DNA of 64,000 nt from Peronospora farinosa (Eukaryota > Oomycota > Peronosporomycetes > Peronosporales > Peronosporaceae), in contig CANTFK010000289.1 in the NCBI GenBank assembly GCA_947646735.1, forward strand, positions 166,532-230,531, read 5' to 3'. The first letter of the stretch is position 1, and every line of letters begins with the position of its first letter. Under the pieces are notes generated by a model. The model was not told the DNA's origin. It made no database searches and saw nothing but the letters and a program-made list of their open reading frames with translations. Shown one piece after another: positions 1 to 10,412 of the stretch. The position numbers and the translations under genes are program-made.

Positions 1-1
1 T

Positions 2-219
2 TTACTGGACCTGATTTTCCTTCATTTCCCTCGTCCCAACGAGGTCAGGATATGGTATCCTGGTTTGGCGACGATTCAGACCGACATACCTAATCTGATC
101 ACCGCATTATCCATAAGTACTGTGAAGATCCGTGGAGGAACCAGTATCGTCCTTCCATGACCGACCATCCCGGTTATTCGATCCCTCGCTTGGTTGGTAA
201 GTTTGTGAATCGCGAGTAA
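2..219 (+). pseudogene. C-terminal end of antisense gene of copy A1
   Basis: Read on the plus strand, opposite to pol. Positions 2 to about 117 and then, after a one-base frame change, about 118 to the TAA at 217-219 match the C-terminus of the antisense gene of copy A2 (36,557-38,780). Shared features are LLD followed by 14 residues and WYP, then an ungapped 26-residue stretch with PWR, Y-R, HP, PRL and GKF at the same spacing, then a stop a few residues later. The stop is 217 bp from the facing chromodomain stop at 437; in A2 the gap is about 250 bp. The rest of the gene is outside the window. Function is unknown. Confidence 0.7.
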
Positions 220-436
220 CCTTTTGATCCATAACTTTAACACGATCTTCATATAGTTTCCACCTTGTTCCGTTGATAGCGTTTAAAATCCTCCTCTTCT
301 TCTTTTTTCTCTTCGTAGTGATCCCCTTTCTCCATATTTGATTTCGTAACCACTATACTCACTCCACATATAATCCCTTCCACCTACATATGTAACCCTC
401 TTACATATCTTCATCACTCCAACAATCCAATCGTCC

Positions 437-1465
437 TTAACCACGAGATTCCTCCTCGTGCGATTGCATCACCTCAAAACGATTTCGGCTAGCTCGATCG
501 CGATCGAACTCTTGCAACAAAGCACCACAATTCAAATCTGCTTCATCCACCCAATCAGGATCGTTATAACCCTTCCAGTTCACTAAAAGCTGGTGATGCA
601 TCCGACCATAGCGCGTCCTTCGACTCGATCGCACATCTACGATTTTTTCAACTTCGTATTCACCTTCCTCTAGCTCACCATTCCAGCTGTCTTCCGGCAG
701 AAACGCTTCATCAAAATCCACTCGATCTGCTTCATCCACATTCAACAATTTTTTAGGGCGTTCTGGGAACACTCTAACTTGTTTGAACTTAGACACATGG
801 ACCACCGGGAATAGGCTGTATGGCGTACCCGCGATCTCCAATCGTACTGCGTGATCTCCACGTTTATCGGCTACACGAAACGTTCCGTGCCACATATGCG
901 CTAACCTCCGAGCATATCCCTCTTTGACGCGATCCAGATAGAGCCACACCTGTGATCCACGATACACCTCAAAACGATCGTGATCTGCATTATGTCGATC
1001 AGATCGGTCTTGTATCGCACTTTAAACGGTCGTTCACTGCCGATCTTGCCCGTTGATAGTGGCGTTGTATGCCGTATCGCCATCGCCTTGGATCACGATC
1101 ACGCGCTTTGGTGCTCCCTAACGGTAGGGCCGCCTCCAAGGTCGATCGCGGGTACCAAAACATGAATAAGATAAAACGGGGTGTCCCCACGGACACGATC
1201 TTGGGCAGTATTGATCGCGAAAGTCAGCCTTTCTGCATACTCGTCCCAATCTTTCTGATTCTCATCCGTTACATACATCTTGATTGATCGTGTCAACGTT
1301 TGGACCATGCGCTCTGCCGTTCCATTTGCTTGCGGTCTATATGCCGTGGTAGCTCGCTGTTTCTGCCCCGCGTTCCGATTAAACTCACGAAAGAAGTCAG
1401 ACATGGATCCTGGCTCTCGATCGTGGCGTATCGCCTCACCGCTGTTAGCTTCGCAACATCCCCGA
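437..1465 (-). pseudogene. Integrase core remnant, GPY-like region and chromodomain (A1)
   Basis: The 5' part (about 1,465 to 1,290) reads GEAIRHDRE, an integrase second-Asp motif, and ANGTAERMVQTL, the catalytic Glu region. A frameshift near 1,190 leads through a second frame into 967-437, which carries the SQVWLYLDRVK and LAHMWHGTFRV segments of the integrase C-terminal (GPY/F-like) region. The chromodomain follows: YEVEKIVD, LLVNWKGY and DPDWVDEADL. The chromodomain would tether new insertions to particular chromatin. Compared with copy A2, about 180 residues are missing near 1,450-1,465, removing the HHCC zinc domain and the first catalytic Asp, so this integrase cannot be functional. Confidence 0.85.
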
Positions 1466-1582
1466 CCAAATATGTCTTCAAGTTAAATATCCAACATTCT
1501 TCGTCTTGAGCTTGTCTTATGCGATCGACCCGCATTTGCTGCACGAATTCTTCCTGACAAATTTCTGACTGACAACGTCTTC

Positions 1583-2236
1583 TCACAGCTGATCGATAAT
1601 CGCAGCCACTTTGACTACCTGATTGACTTGGCTTGGGATCAACAGCTCGTCCAACCGATTTAGAGTAACCAAGTCTTGACGGTCTTGATCCGAAATTAGA
1701 ATTGTACTTTTTTCTCGCTGTAGAGCTTCACATGCTAGTCGATCGGCACTTTGATTCCAGTCCCGCTTCATGAGCAACAATTCGTGGTTTGTCCACGATT
1801 GGAGTTTCTCCATAGCTTTATGACGCAGAAATTGTAGACCCGGTGCCTTACAGTCGATCTCTCCACGCATTTGCCTGATCACCAAATTCGAGTCACCGCA
1901 AATGATTACACGTCCCCTGGTCTGATCTGCAAGCAGATTTAAGCTAAGAAGTAATCCTCGATATTCCGCTTCATTTACCGTCAAATTAGTAGCAAATTCA
2001 GAAGCGACAGCCAAGATCGTCCATTCAGGTAATTTTTACACGATCGCGCAATATGCCCCGCCCTTCCTTTTCACTCTAGCTGACCCATCGAAACTAACTA
2101 CCAACAGATCTTCACCTGCTTCAACCGTGGGTGGTGGCATACTGATTTTTTGCCAAGGCTGCTTACGCGGGGCGATTGCGATCAACATCTCGTCCGTTTC
2201 TTCACGGGGAGTTATACTCGCAGCTAGGGTACCCAA
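1583..2236 (-). pseudogene. Second, acquired-type RNase H domain (A1)
   Basis: This domain lies between the RT-linked RNase H and integrase. One frame is interrupted by a single stop at 2,036-2,038, where copy A2 has Trp. Visible motifs are VVSFDGSA (first Asp), VNEAEYRG (Glu), GDSNLVIRQ (third acid) and NQSADRLA (fourth acid), the set expected of an active type I RNase H. Its role would be removal of RNA from the RNA:DNA hybrid during reverse transcription. Second RNase H domains of this kind are known in plant Tat and some oomycete Ty3/gypsy elements. All four acidic motifs survive, in contrast to the neighbouring RT-linked domain. Confidence 0.8.
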
Positions 2237-3021
2237 TATCTCTTCTTCTCCTTTCTCACTCCTGCGAATCTCTAATGTCCAATTTGATAGGAGAGCAGCT
2301 CATCTTCCTAACCTCCCGTTAAGGCCAGAATATTGCAGTAACCAAGCCAGCGTCGAATGCCTCGTCAGCACTGTGATCGTTCGTGAGACCAGCATAGTGT
2401 AACAGATATCCAGAATCCGGAGGAGAGCTAATACCTCTTTCTCCACCATCCCGTAATTAATCTCGTTAGTCTTCAGCGTGCGACTAGAGAAAGTGACAGG
2501 CCAATAGATTCCATCGTGTTTTTGAAGTAACGCCGCTGATATGGCCCACTTACTAGCATACACCACAATCACAGGCGATCGTTCTGGATCAAAATGTTTC
2601 AGGATCGGTGTCGCAGCTATTTTAGCTTTTGATAGAGTGAATGCGATCGTTGCCTTCTCCCAGCGGTTTCTGCCCTTGCTACCATGATCGTCCCCAGAAT
2701 TCGACTCTGAATCGATAATGTAGCCATCTCTCGATCCACTTTTTAAAATTCCTGATCGATAATGTAGCCATCTCTCGATCCACTTTTAAAATCCTGATCG
2801 ATCTTATACTTGTCACGAGACTGGCGATCACAATTTGGTTCAGCATCCTTAGTGACCATCTGTTTATCCCCAGCCCGGCTGATCTCATGAAAATATGCCT
2901 CCCGCAGCTCATAAAGTACGGATGCATAGATCGCAAAATCCTCAATAAATCGGCTGTAGTAATTTAGAATTCTCAAAAAGGACTGCATTGATCGAAACGT
3001 CCGAGGAAATGGGACGGTCAC
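2237..3021 (-). pseudogene. RT thumb/connection and degenerate RT-linked RNase H (A1)
   Basis: Fragments in two frames match the RT thumb (MQSFLRILNYYSRFIEDFAIYAS, split here as MQSFLRILNYYSRF and IEDFAIYAS) and the classic Ty3/gypsy RNase H. The RNase H part reads VYASKWAISAAL where active enzymes have D-A-S, EKEVLALL (Glu kept) and VLTRHSTLAW where active enzymes have T-D-H. Two of the catalytic acids are therefore replaced by Tyr and Arg. The domain probably survives only as a structural connection, as proposed for elements that acquired a second RNase H. A tandem duplication at 2,711-2,796 breaks the frame further. Confidence 0.75.
2711..2796. repeat. Tandem duplication of about 43 bp inside A1 pol
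   Basis: Two copies lie back to back at 2,711-2,754 (44 bp) and 2,755-2,796 (42 bp). Both begin ATCGATAATGTAGCCATCTC and differ only in the length of the T/A run near their ends. The duplication sits in the hyper-variable joint between RT thumb and RNase H and is a decay event, not a conserved feature of the family. Confidence 0.9.
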
Positions 3022-3029
3022 CAGAGATT

Positions 3030-3869
3030 CTAAATCTTTGGATGAGCTTCTAAACCTGCAAGCGAAATCTGATGACCCAGGTAATCCACTTTACGACGTC
3101 CCCAAAAACTCTTAGCCACACTGATTGAAAAATTCCACGTATTGCACGCTTCCAACAATCGTTCCACCTTCTCATAAAGGGACGTCCACGATGTAGCAGG
3201 TATCAGTATATCGTCAATATATGATCGCCGACCTAATACCGATGGTCTCGGATCAGTATCTGGTTTACCTTCAGTAAACACGTCGATCGGCTTAGGCAAT
3301 TCAGCTGTAATTAAATCAGAACTTGTACCGATTTTTAAATACCCATATAAAGCATTGTAAATCAATCGCTGGTAGATTTGAGGAGCATTCTTCAATCCGA
3401 ATGGCATTCGTAACCACTCAAACAAACCTGACGGTGTAATAAATGCAGAAATCATCCTCGCTCTCTCTGTCGTTTCTACCACCCAGAATCCACTCGCCAT
3501 ATCCAAGGAACAATACCACATAGCCTTATCCATATCTTGCAATAAATCACTGATCAATGGCATCGGATACACCATCAATCGTGTCAATTGATTTACTCTT
3601 CGATAATCGATACATAATCGAATATCTTCGCCATTCTTCTTGATAGTCACTACAATTGGTGAAGCCCACGGCGACGTAGATGGCCGAATGATCTTGGCAG
3701 ACAATAATTCCTTAATCAAATTAGCTAATTTCTCCCGGAATTTGGGTGCCACAGGTCGCACTCTTTGCGCGATGGGGTTAGCTCCTCCAACATCAATGTC
3801 ACAAACTGCTCCACGTGCTGCGGGAGGTAGGGAATACCTTTCCCTATGAGTAAGTGGCGATTCTTCCAA
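3030..3869 (-). pseudogene. Reverse transcriptase domain (A1)
   Basis: A 279-codon open stretch encodes most of a Ty3/gypsy reverse transcriptase. Motifs in order: SPWASPIVVTIKKNGEDIR, LCIDYRRVNQLT, MPLISDLL, SLDMASGFW, MPFGLKNAPQIYQRL and the catalytic SYIDDIL. YIDD replaces the more usual YVDD or YLDD and is shared with copies A2 and A3, so it is a family trait. The upstream linker joins through a frameshift near 3,845 and the downstream thumb is in another frame, so the polyprotein is broken. Confidence 0.9.
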
Positions 3870-4957
3870 ATTAATTGTCGTAACTTTTCTTGATCGTCTG
3901 TCAATGGTATTCCAGGGTCGCCAACTTGAATATCGTCGATCGATACTTCCACCGTAGACATCACAATTTCTGGCAACACCGCCATATGCTGATCGAAGTC
4001 TTCGGCAAACAGATCGCCACTCTCGTGAGAATATACTGCCTCTTCAGATGATGGTTCTTCTATTGGGACATCCTCGGTTGCGATCGCTGTGGACTTATTT
4101 TCCACTCGATCGGATTGTCCCTGATCGTTATCTTCGACGATATTCGTAAAATCTTCAATTGCTTCATCCGATCGATCTGGTATCTGATCGACATCCCCCA
4201 CTTCTCCGGTCGCATCAATCACACCTGTGGACTGTTCTTGGTCTTGTTCCGTTATGTCTTCATCACGAATATCGGTTCTTTCACCTGATCGGTCTTGTAC
4301 ACCCTCCACCTTGTCGATTTCTTTCAGCGTATTGATCACAAATTGTGATCGTCTTGACTGATGATCTTCACTGTCACGATAACCTTGATCTTCTGTACTA
4401 TCTCGATTTACTCCCACGTGGATCGTTTCATTATCCGATTGCGATGCAATTTTCTCCACTTTTGCGATCTTCTCGTTCTCTCCCTTCCTTGGACGCATCA
4501 AAATCTTAGTTGGTAGCGGATTTGACGGGTGATCAACTAGTGGTCCTGTTGGCTCATCAGCGAATTCTTCCTTCAGATCTGTAGTTGCTTCATAGGCCAG
4601 AGTCTGCCACTCATTATATCGGCGCGACCCCACAGAGACATATCCAGGTGATCGAGGTATCATATCCGCAGCCATCCACCAACCTATCGGAGCTCCGTGA
4701 TTCTCAATCACTTCTCTATCATTAAAATTAGTTAGCTGCAGATATTTAGTCTTCCCCGGTCCTGTTGTGACTGTTGGTATCCATTTTGGGTCTCGTCTCA
4801 CCCAAAGCTTAGAATTCGGTGCACCAGTACCGATTCGTAATTCCGTCGATCCGCCTACTGGGATCACCACATATTGATCGTTGATCGTGATCGGCTGTCT
4901 GTTCGTTTGGTGTGGAGGCCTTCGTCCCGCCAATTGAATTCTAACCTCATCCGGCAA
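3846..4957 (-). pseudogene. Acidic protease-RT linker of A1 polyprotein
   Basis: About 370 codons between protease and RT, rich in Asp, Glu, Gln, Ser and Thr and otherwise without a recognised fold. It ends with LRQLIWKNRHLLIGKG, which in copy A2 leads directly into the pre-RT sequence; here a frameshift near 3,845 separates them. Copies A2 and A3 have matching fragments (HESGDLFAEDFD here, HESGNLCAEDID in A2), so the linker is inherited. It also contains one of the highest densities of GATC words in the window. Confidence 0.7.
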
Positions 4958-5723
4958 ACAAAGTGTTCCATCTGCCAGATTTTAAACGAATCCCAGCTGG
5001 GACCATAAAATCCATACCCAAGATCGCCTCTTGACCAACTTGATCACCCACCCAGGCGTCAAAATAATATACCAGTGACCCATTTAATGTGATCTTGATT
5101 TTGGTTCGTCCCTCGGTCATATAGGTATTCTCGCCAATTCCAATACATTCTTGCCTTTGGCTCTCGTCAATGACACATCCTACCTTACGAGCAAAGGTGG
5201 TGTCGACGATCGAGACTTCGGCTCCAGAATCAAACAGCATAGTAGCCTTCTCATTATTGATCTTGCCCACTGCCTTGGCCTGCTTGAACCACTTTCCTGG
5301 GGTATGATATTTCCAATACCCCCGCGATTCGCCTGGCGCCAGGTCGAGCTCCATCTTGGCAGGCGATCGGGAAAATTCATCAACTTTCGCGACACTTGAA
5401 ATATAACGCAAATGATTTGAATCCTCACATGTATTGATCGGATCGATCCGCTTGTTAACCTCTTGATCCGTAGATCCCTTTTCAACAAATGCATAAATGC
5501 AGAGCCTAGAACGCTCGGCTCGTACCAGATTCCAACCTGGCGAGCGTCCTAGTTTAACATCTCCACTGCCTTCGGCGGGAGCATCCCAGCGTGTTTGGTC
5601 GGCACGTACCATTGGCGAATTATAATATAAAATTCTTCCATCGGGCATTTTCCTCCTTCGTGCATCTCTCCACAGGCAGTACACACGAAAAACACTTGTC
5701 TGAAGGATGTCCTTTGCGCCCAC
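4947..5723 (-). pseudogene. Retroviral-type aspartic protease domain (A1)
   Basis: The domain is recognised from ATMLFDSGAEVSIVDTTF, with the catalytic Asp in D-S-G, and further on from EAILGMDFMVPAGI, the conserved C-terminal strand of retropepsins. It would process the Gag-Pol polyprotein as a dimer. The N-terminal part overlaps the end of the zinc-knuckle gag fragment in another frame. The catalytic triplet is intact here, unlike the protease of family B near 49.3 kb. Confidence 0.8.
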
Positions 5724-6315
5724 ATTTCTGACAGGTCAACCGCTTCCAACATCCACGATCGTCATGTTTCTTCGATCCGCAATGGGTGCAGGCTCCTGGT
5801 GGGTCAGTGTGACCATGAACTTTGCCTTGATCGATCACATTCTGTCGATCACGATTGTCGATCACATTCTGTCGATTACGATTGTCGATCACATTCTGTC
5901 GATCACGATAATCTCTCGGCTTTTTAGCTGGAGCATGCGTCATCGCGGAAAACACGCGGCGTCGATCCACTTCTACTTCAGATCTACTCGATTCCGACTC
6001 TGATCCACTGTTACCGTTTTCGATATGGATCTCTCTCACTGCGCGAGCCAGTTTCGATGACGCTTGATCGGGTGCAGGGGCGGCTCGTTGAAGAAATTTA
6101 TTGGATCCCATCGATGCCTTGCCTCGACGAATCTCCATAGGTTGATACGCACGTAGAGTTTCTTCCATGTCGTCAGCATCGTCCAAACGTAATAAAGTCA
6201 ACTGTTTCGCCAGATCGCGATCATCCAGTGTCGCAATAAAATGTTTTACATGTTCACGTCTGGTATCTGGCGTTCCTTCTCGAATTGATATTTTTTGCTC
6301 TGATCGCTGCCACAT
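5620..6315 (-). pseudogene. Gag nucleocapsid with CCHC zinc knuckles (A1)
   Basis: Two perfect CX2CX4HX4C knuckles follow one another: CTHCGSKKHDDRGC and CQKCGRKGHPSDKC. A third, looser cysteine cluster (CTACGEMHEGGKC) lies in the next frame and is equally loose in copy A2. Upstream is a Gag segment with THREE-helix-like leucine-rich sequence (LDDRDLAKQLTLLRLDD) that matches A2. Between the two lies a threefold 27-bp repeat. The nucleocapsid would bind and package the element RNA. Confidence 0.85.
5831..5911. repeat. 27-bp coding repeat, three copies, in A1 gag
   Basis: Three in-frame copies at 5,831-5,857, 5,858-5,884 and 5,885-5,911, each starting TCGATCACATTCTGTCGAT. They encode, on the minus strand, three copies of a nine-residue unit close to DRQNVIDNR just before the zinc knuckles. 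Copy A2 lacks this array, so it arose after the two lineages split. Each unit carries two GATC or near-GATC words, in keeping with the word bias of the whole copy. Confidence 0.95.
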
Positions 6316-7930
6316 TTAGCCGATATAGATAATCCAATGGAGTTATATTCGATTGTTTCCTTGCATGGTAATATTGTCTTCCAACAGATACACCATACCC
6401 TCCATATTGTAATATGAAACTTTCCAATAGAGATTTTAGTGATGACGAGTCGATTGGCTCAACTGGCTATACCAGTTTCTTTCTGACCCGTCAACAGATC
6501 TCCCAATACGAGACATTTTTCGTTGTCAGAAACTTGATCACGTAAAAAGGCAGATTTGAATTTACTGATCTAGATTCTAGCTCGATCTTCGTCTCTGTCT
6601 CGCCCGGTAAACTCTTTTAAATCTGCGATCGCCGATACTCGGATTCGTTGTGTAGTGAATACACCACTTGGCATAGCTTCTGCAGCTGCCACCAACGGCC
6701 GCCTTAGATCCTCGAGCCTAGATCCAGCGGATCGCCAATATTGGATCGACTATGACGCGATCCGACTGACTCCATCTCCACGTCTGGAATATTCATCATT
6801 TGAGGAGTGACGTTGATCCTTGATCGATTAGCATTTTGTAGAGCTAAAATCCGTTGATCTTCTTCGCACTTCTTCATGGCTGCTTTAAAATAGGAATCCA
6901 GCTAATTGGATCGAAAGGGATTCATTTCTTGGACCATGGGTACATCAGCCGATTTCGCTCCCGTTTCGATCGGCGTCGATCTTTCACGTATAAACGCCGC
7001 ACCAGACGGTCCCAACGACATCCGTTGAATGGGAATTGATTCTCCTGGATCCGCCTCCGATTCTACCGATTCATACCGTTTGATATGTCTCAGTGGCTGG
7101 CACGATCGCTTGGTACTTCCCAGTGAGTGGGGTTGACGCCTCGAACAACGATCGTCCTGCTTTGATTACTTGATCATGATCATAATCCAGCAATGTCTGC
7201 GCATCAAACGCTCCAGCGGTGAATCCTGCTTCCTTGAGTAACTTCAACAAACGACGAATCGCTTCCAATTGGTTCGGTGTTTCTACCGGAGCTCATACCG
7301 GTCCTTGTAATAATCCGATTAGCTTTAGCTTCAATATCTTGAGAACTGGATCGCTAAATAGCAAAGCCTTTAGTTCTTTTTTGTAAAAAAACCATTTAAA
7401 TTCCTCCATGTTCGTCGATCTTTCGGTTTTCGATCCGTGATCGGCCGACTCTTTTCCTTGGATACCACAATCTTCCGATTTCTTCGTCTGAACGTTGAGT
7501 TGTGATCGCGGTGCCTTTATCCGCACCTGAGAATCGTTGACTCTTTCTTCTTAGGTTTTGTAGGAGCGGTTTTGGATGAATTTCTCTCAGTTTTAACTGA
7601 AAGATTTTTATCTCGCGAATCTCGTTTTGCAACGTGATTCGCAGGGGTCCCCGAAGGGACCTGGGGAGAGGGTAGAGGTTTTCTTCCAGATCGAGCGACC
7701 GATCTTCCATTTTTGTTTTCTGCTCATCTGCGCCCCTCCCAAAACGCTGATATTCCGGGGATCCTTTTTCTTCACGCGTCTACGGCGATCCCTCTGCCTC
7801 GGACGCTTCAATCCCAAGTTTAGTCTTGATCTTGACATCTTCACTCAGGGACTCAAGGTGAAATCCCGAGTCACCAGAAGATCCGGGCACGCGCACCATT
7901 GTGATGGAGTGGGATTCACAAAAATTCTGA
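6316..7930 (-). pseudogene. Decayed 5' part of gag (A1)
   Basis: No long frame remains, but the stretch around 6,590-6,660 reads RIRVSAIADLKEFTGRDRDEDRAR in pieces (LKEFTGRDRDEDRAR is clear), matching the Gag of copy A2 (LKEFSGRDHDEDRAR near 45.3 kb). This is the capsid-like retrotransposon gag region. The remainder up to about 7,930 has only short frames of low complexity, and its start codon cannot be placed. Confidence 0.55.
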
Positions 7931-8397
7931 TGTGATCCCGACTCTTCACTGGCGCCCAGACGACCGACTAACGGAGGGGGTACCCCGTATCCGTGTAACT
8001 TTCCTTCCTCACCTTGTGTACCCGTCGGTAGGGCGGGCTGCACTCGTCTTGGTGGACTTGAGTCGATGATGAGCTTGACCGTGGTTGGGGATTGGTCGGG
8101 TGGTCGATCACGTGGAAAATCCTCACGCGATCGAAAGTTGTATGGGGGGGGGGTGCTCTATGAGTCACCCTGGTCTGCCTTGAGACCGCCTTATCCAAAT
8201 GTAGATACTTGATCCACTTGATTTCACTTGATCTTCTGACCACTTGAGCCGTCTCGATCTTGTGCCTTGTCCTTTACGTTGTATACTGCGTCCGATCGCA
8301 GGGGGGTTTTGCTTGGGTTGAGAGTTCTTGTAATCCCTGGACAAACAATTTAGGGATATCACTTGTCGTAGACAAGTGATATCCAGAAGCTCTTGAT
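7931..8397 (-). other. 5' leader of A1 with family-wide conserved block
   Basis: The stretch 7,957-8,060 is repeated with good similarity at 29,657-29,765 and 35,566-35,650, each time about 350-430 bp from an LTR-like edge starting near TGTCGGG. The block includes CGACTAACGGAGGGG and CCTTGTGTACCCGTCGG. On the minus strand its end reads CACAAGGTGAGG, which looks like a splice donor. It is probably untranslated leader containing packaging or splicing signals, though short Gag-like coding cannot be excluded. Confidence 0.5.
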
Positions 8398-9180
8398 CGT
8401 CGGGGGGGGGGGCAAAGTTATCCGCCCGGAAGAAAAGTCTGCGTGCGCGCTTAAAAGTAAAAGAAACTCTGTTTAATGTTAACCAATCCAATACCAAATC
8501 CTACGATTATGCCTATCTGTATGACAGTATCTACTGCCGCGTGTCGTCTGTTCAGGAAAATCCGACTACGGTATGTGGTCCACTTCGGATACCATCGCGA
8601 TCTTGATTCGTCGATCGAGGTAACGATCGATCTGTAACCGGTTACATCTCGTGATCGGCTTTCTGAATTGAGGTTACGATCGTCGATCACACTTTTTGAT
8701 CACGATCGACGATCAAACTTGCTGATCACGATCGACGATCACACTTGTTGATCACGATCGACGATCACACTTGTTGATCACGATCGACGATCACACTTGT
8801 TGATCACGATCGACGATCACACTTGTTGATCACGATCGACGATCACACTTGCTGATCATGATCGTTGATTACACTTATTGATCACGATCGACGATCACAC
8901 TTGCTGATCACGATCGACGATTGCGATCGAGCGATCTCCCACCTTGATCGTCATCACAGCCGCGTAATCCTCGGCCAACCGTGGCCATAACATGATCGAT
9001 CCAGATAAACTGTCATTCCAATACAATAGCCAAGTATAAACTATGCGATCATTCATCGATAAATCTTGATCGCTCCCATACAATAGCCAAGTATAATCCA
9101 TATAATATGATTCCCGCCGTGTAAGTGGTCCACATTATGATCGCTTTCGATATCGTTGATCAAACTTTTCTTAATTGACT
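8398..9180 (-). repeat. 5' LTR of copy A1 (boundaries approximate)
   Basis: The left edge is taken at the G-rich run followed by CAAAGTTATCCGCCCGGAAG, which is aligned with TGTCGGGAGGCCAAAT at 30,202 and with a similar edge at 35,966. Beyond it, 8,480-8,545 aligns with 30,265-30,325 (shared pieces such as CTACGA, TATCTGTAT/TATCTATAT and CTGCC). The right edge is where family C integrase coding begins at about 9,190. Clean TG/CA ends and a target-site duplication were not found, so the limits are inferred. Confidence 0.5.
8685..8918. repeat. 26-bp minisatellite, nine units, in A1 LTR
   Basis: Nine contiguous 26-bp units, each made of GATCACACTTGTTGATCAC followed by GATCGAC, with one to four substitutions in units 1, 2, 7 and 8. 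Every unit carries three GATC words and the palindrome CGATCG. The middle units (3 to 6) are identical, which indicates recent homogenisation. No comparable array lies in the other LTR-like copies (29.6-30.6 kb, 35.9-36.5 kb). Confidence 0.95.
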
Positions 9181-9190
9181 TCACCACAGT

Positions 9191-10412
9191 GGCAATACGG
9201 GTATTGTGGTCTTTGTTGACCGTTTGAGCAAGATGGCTCACTTAGCTGCTGTGTCAGACTCGATCGATGGTGTGGGTACATCGGAGATGTTTATCGATCG
9301 AGTGTTTGGCCAACATGGCTTGCCAGTGGCGATTGTATCTGACCGTGATCCTCGTTTTACGAGTAAGTTTTGGAAGTCCGTTTCCCAGAGGCTAGGAACC
9401 CGATTGAACATGTCCACAGCAGATAATCCACAGACCGATGGTCAAACCGAACGTGTTAATCGCTTCGTTGAAGATATCCTCTGCATCTTGGTTGCTGAAA
9501 TGCCTAAGCGTTGGAGCTCTATGCTCCCTGTTGTAGAGTTTGCACTCAATAAATCCGTGCACGCCTCTACCGGCTACACTCCGTTCTATGTGAATGGCCT
9601 TACACACCCACACGTTCCATTAACGATCCTACCGAGTGGCTCAGGGATTATTGGGGTAGAGGTTGTCGAACGGCTTGCTAATTTCAGCCTTATTACTGTT
9701 AAGAAGCAGGTGAACGCGTTTCTCGCGACGCAGTTGAATGTCTAACGACATGTGCGTGACGCAATGACTTATAGCCAAGATCAACACAAAGAATATGCGG
9801 ATGCTAAAGGCAGAAGCTGTATTTATTGTTATGAGATCGGAGACCAAGTCTAACTAAACGCCAAAATCTAAAGTGTCTGCTGTCTCAAAGACAAAGTTGC
9901 GTCCAAGTTTCATCGGACCTTTTACGGCCGTGGCCAAGAAAGGCTTAGCGTATACACTTAATCTGCCGCGCAAATTGCGTACACAACCCGTGTTATACGT
10001 TAACATGCTTAAGCCATATGGGATCCGTTCCACGTGAATGCTAAGGCTCTTGCACCGAGGTCATCGGCACGTATCATCTGCACCAAGAGGTCAAGCAGCC
10101 TCTCCACTCGGATCCGGCTCTGCTCCAATGACTGAAGGCAAGTCTGCATCTGCTGAACGGTCTCACGAAGACATTTCACCACCTGTAGTAGCTCAGCAGG
10201 AGCTTGTGCCGATACACCGGCCTCCGCCGGCATTGCTCGATGATCAGGGGGACCTTCAGTTTCATGTGGAATGGCTTCTATAAAAAGCGCCGTCGTCACG
10301 GCCAAAATCAGTATCTGGTGAAGTGGCGGGGATACCCCTAGTCGTAGAACTCATTGGGACTCGAAGTTTTTCTACGGCAGGATTGCCCATACGCCGTGGA
10401 CGTTTTTGAACG
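9191..10412 (+). pseudogene. Integrase and chromodomain end of family C Ty3/gypsy element
   Basis: The frame opens in mid-integrase with GIVVFVDRLSKMAHL, continues to IVSDRDPRFTSKFW (second catalytic Asp) and DGQTERVNRFVEDIL (catalytic Glu), and stops at 9,745. After short frame changes it recovers LPRKLRTQPVLYVNMLKPY and then a chromodomain: LLDDQGDLQFHVEWLL, QYLVKWRGYP and VFLRQDCPYAVDVF. The first catalytic Asp is missing because the 5' part is cut off where the LTR of copy A1 begins. Its orientation is opposite to A1, so A1 probably inserted here or the two were joined by rearrangement. Confidence 0.85.

Larger units (their letters stand above)
1..9185 (-). mobile_element. Ty3/gypsy dual-RNase H retrotransposon, copy A1 (degenerate)
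   Basis: On the minus strand, from high to low coordinates, this holds LTR, leader, gag with zinc knuckles, aspartic protease, an acidic linker, reverse transcriptase, an RT-linked RNase H, a second RNase H, integrase and chromodomain. That order and the C-terminal chromodomain are typical of chromovirus-like Ty3/gypsy elements. The copy is dead: frameshifts, stops, a deletion of about 180 codons in integrase and a short tandem duplication. The 3' LTR lies beyond the left window edge, so the element is incomplete here. On the right its LTR ends close to 9,185, where an integrase of another family begins in mid-domain. The sequence is markedly rich in GATC words. Confidence 0.85.

Noticed and set aside
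8685..8918. CRISPR-like array.
   Set aside because: Units are directly adjacent without spacers and the context is a eukaryotic LTR, so it is a minisatellite.
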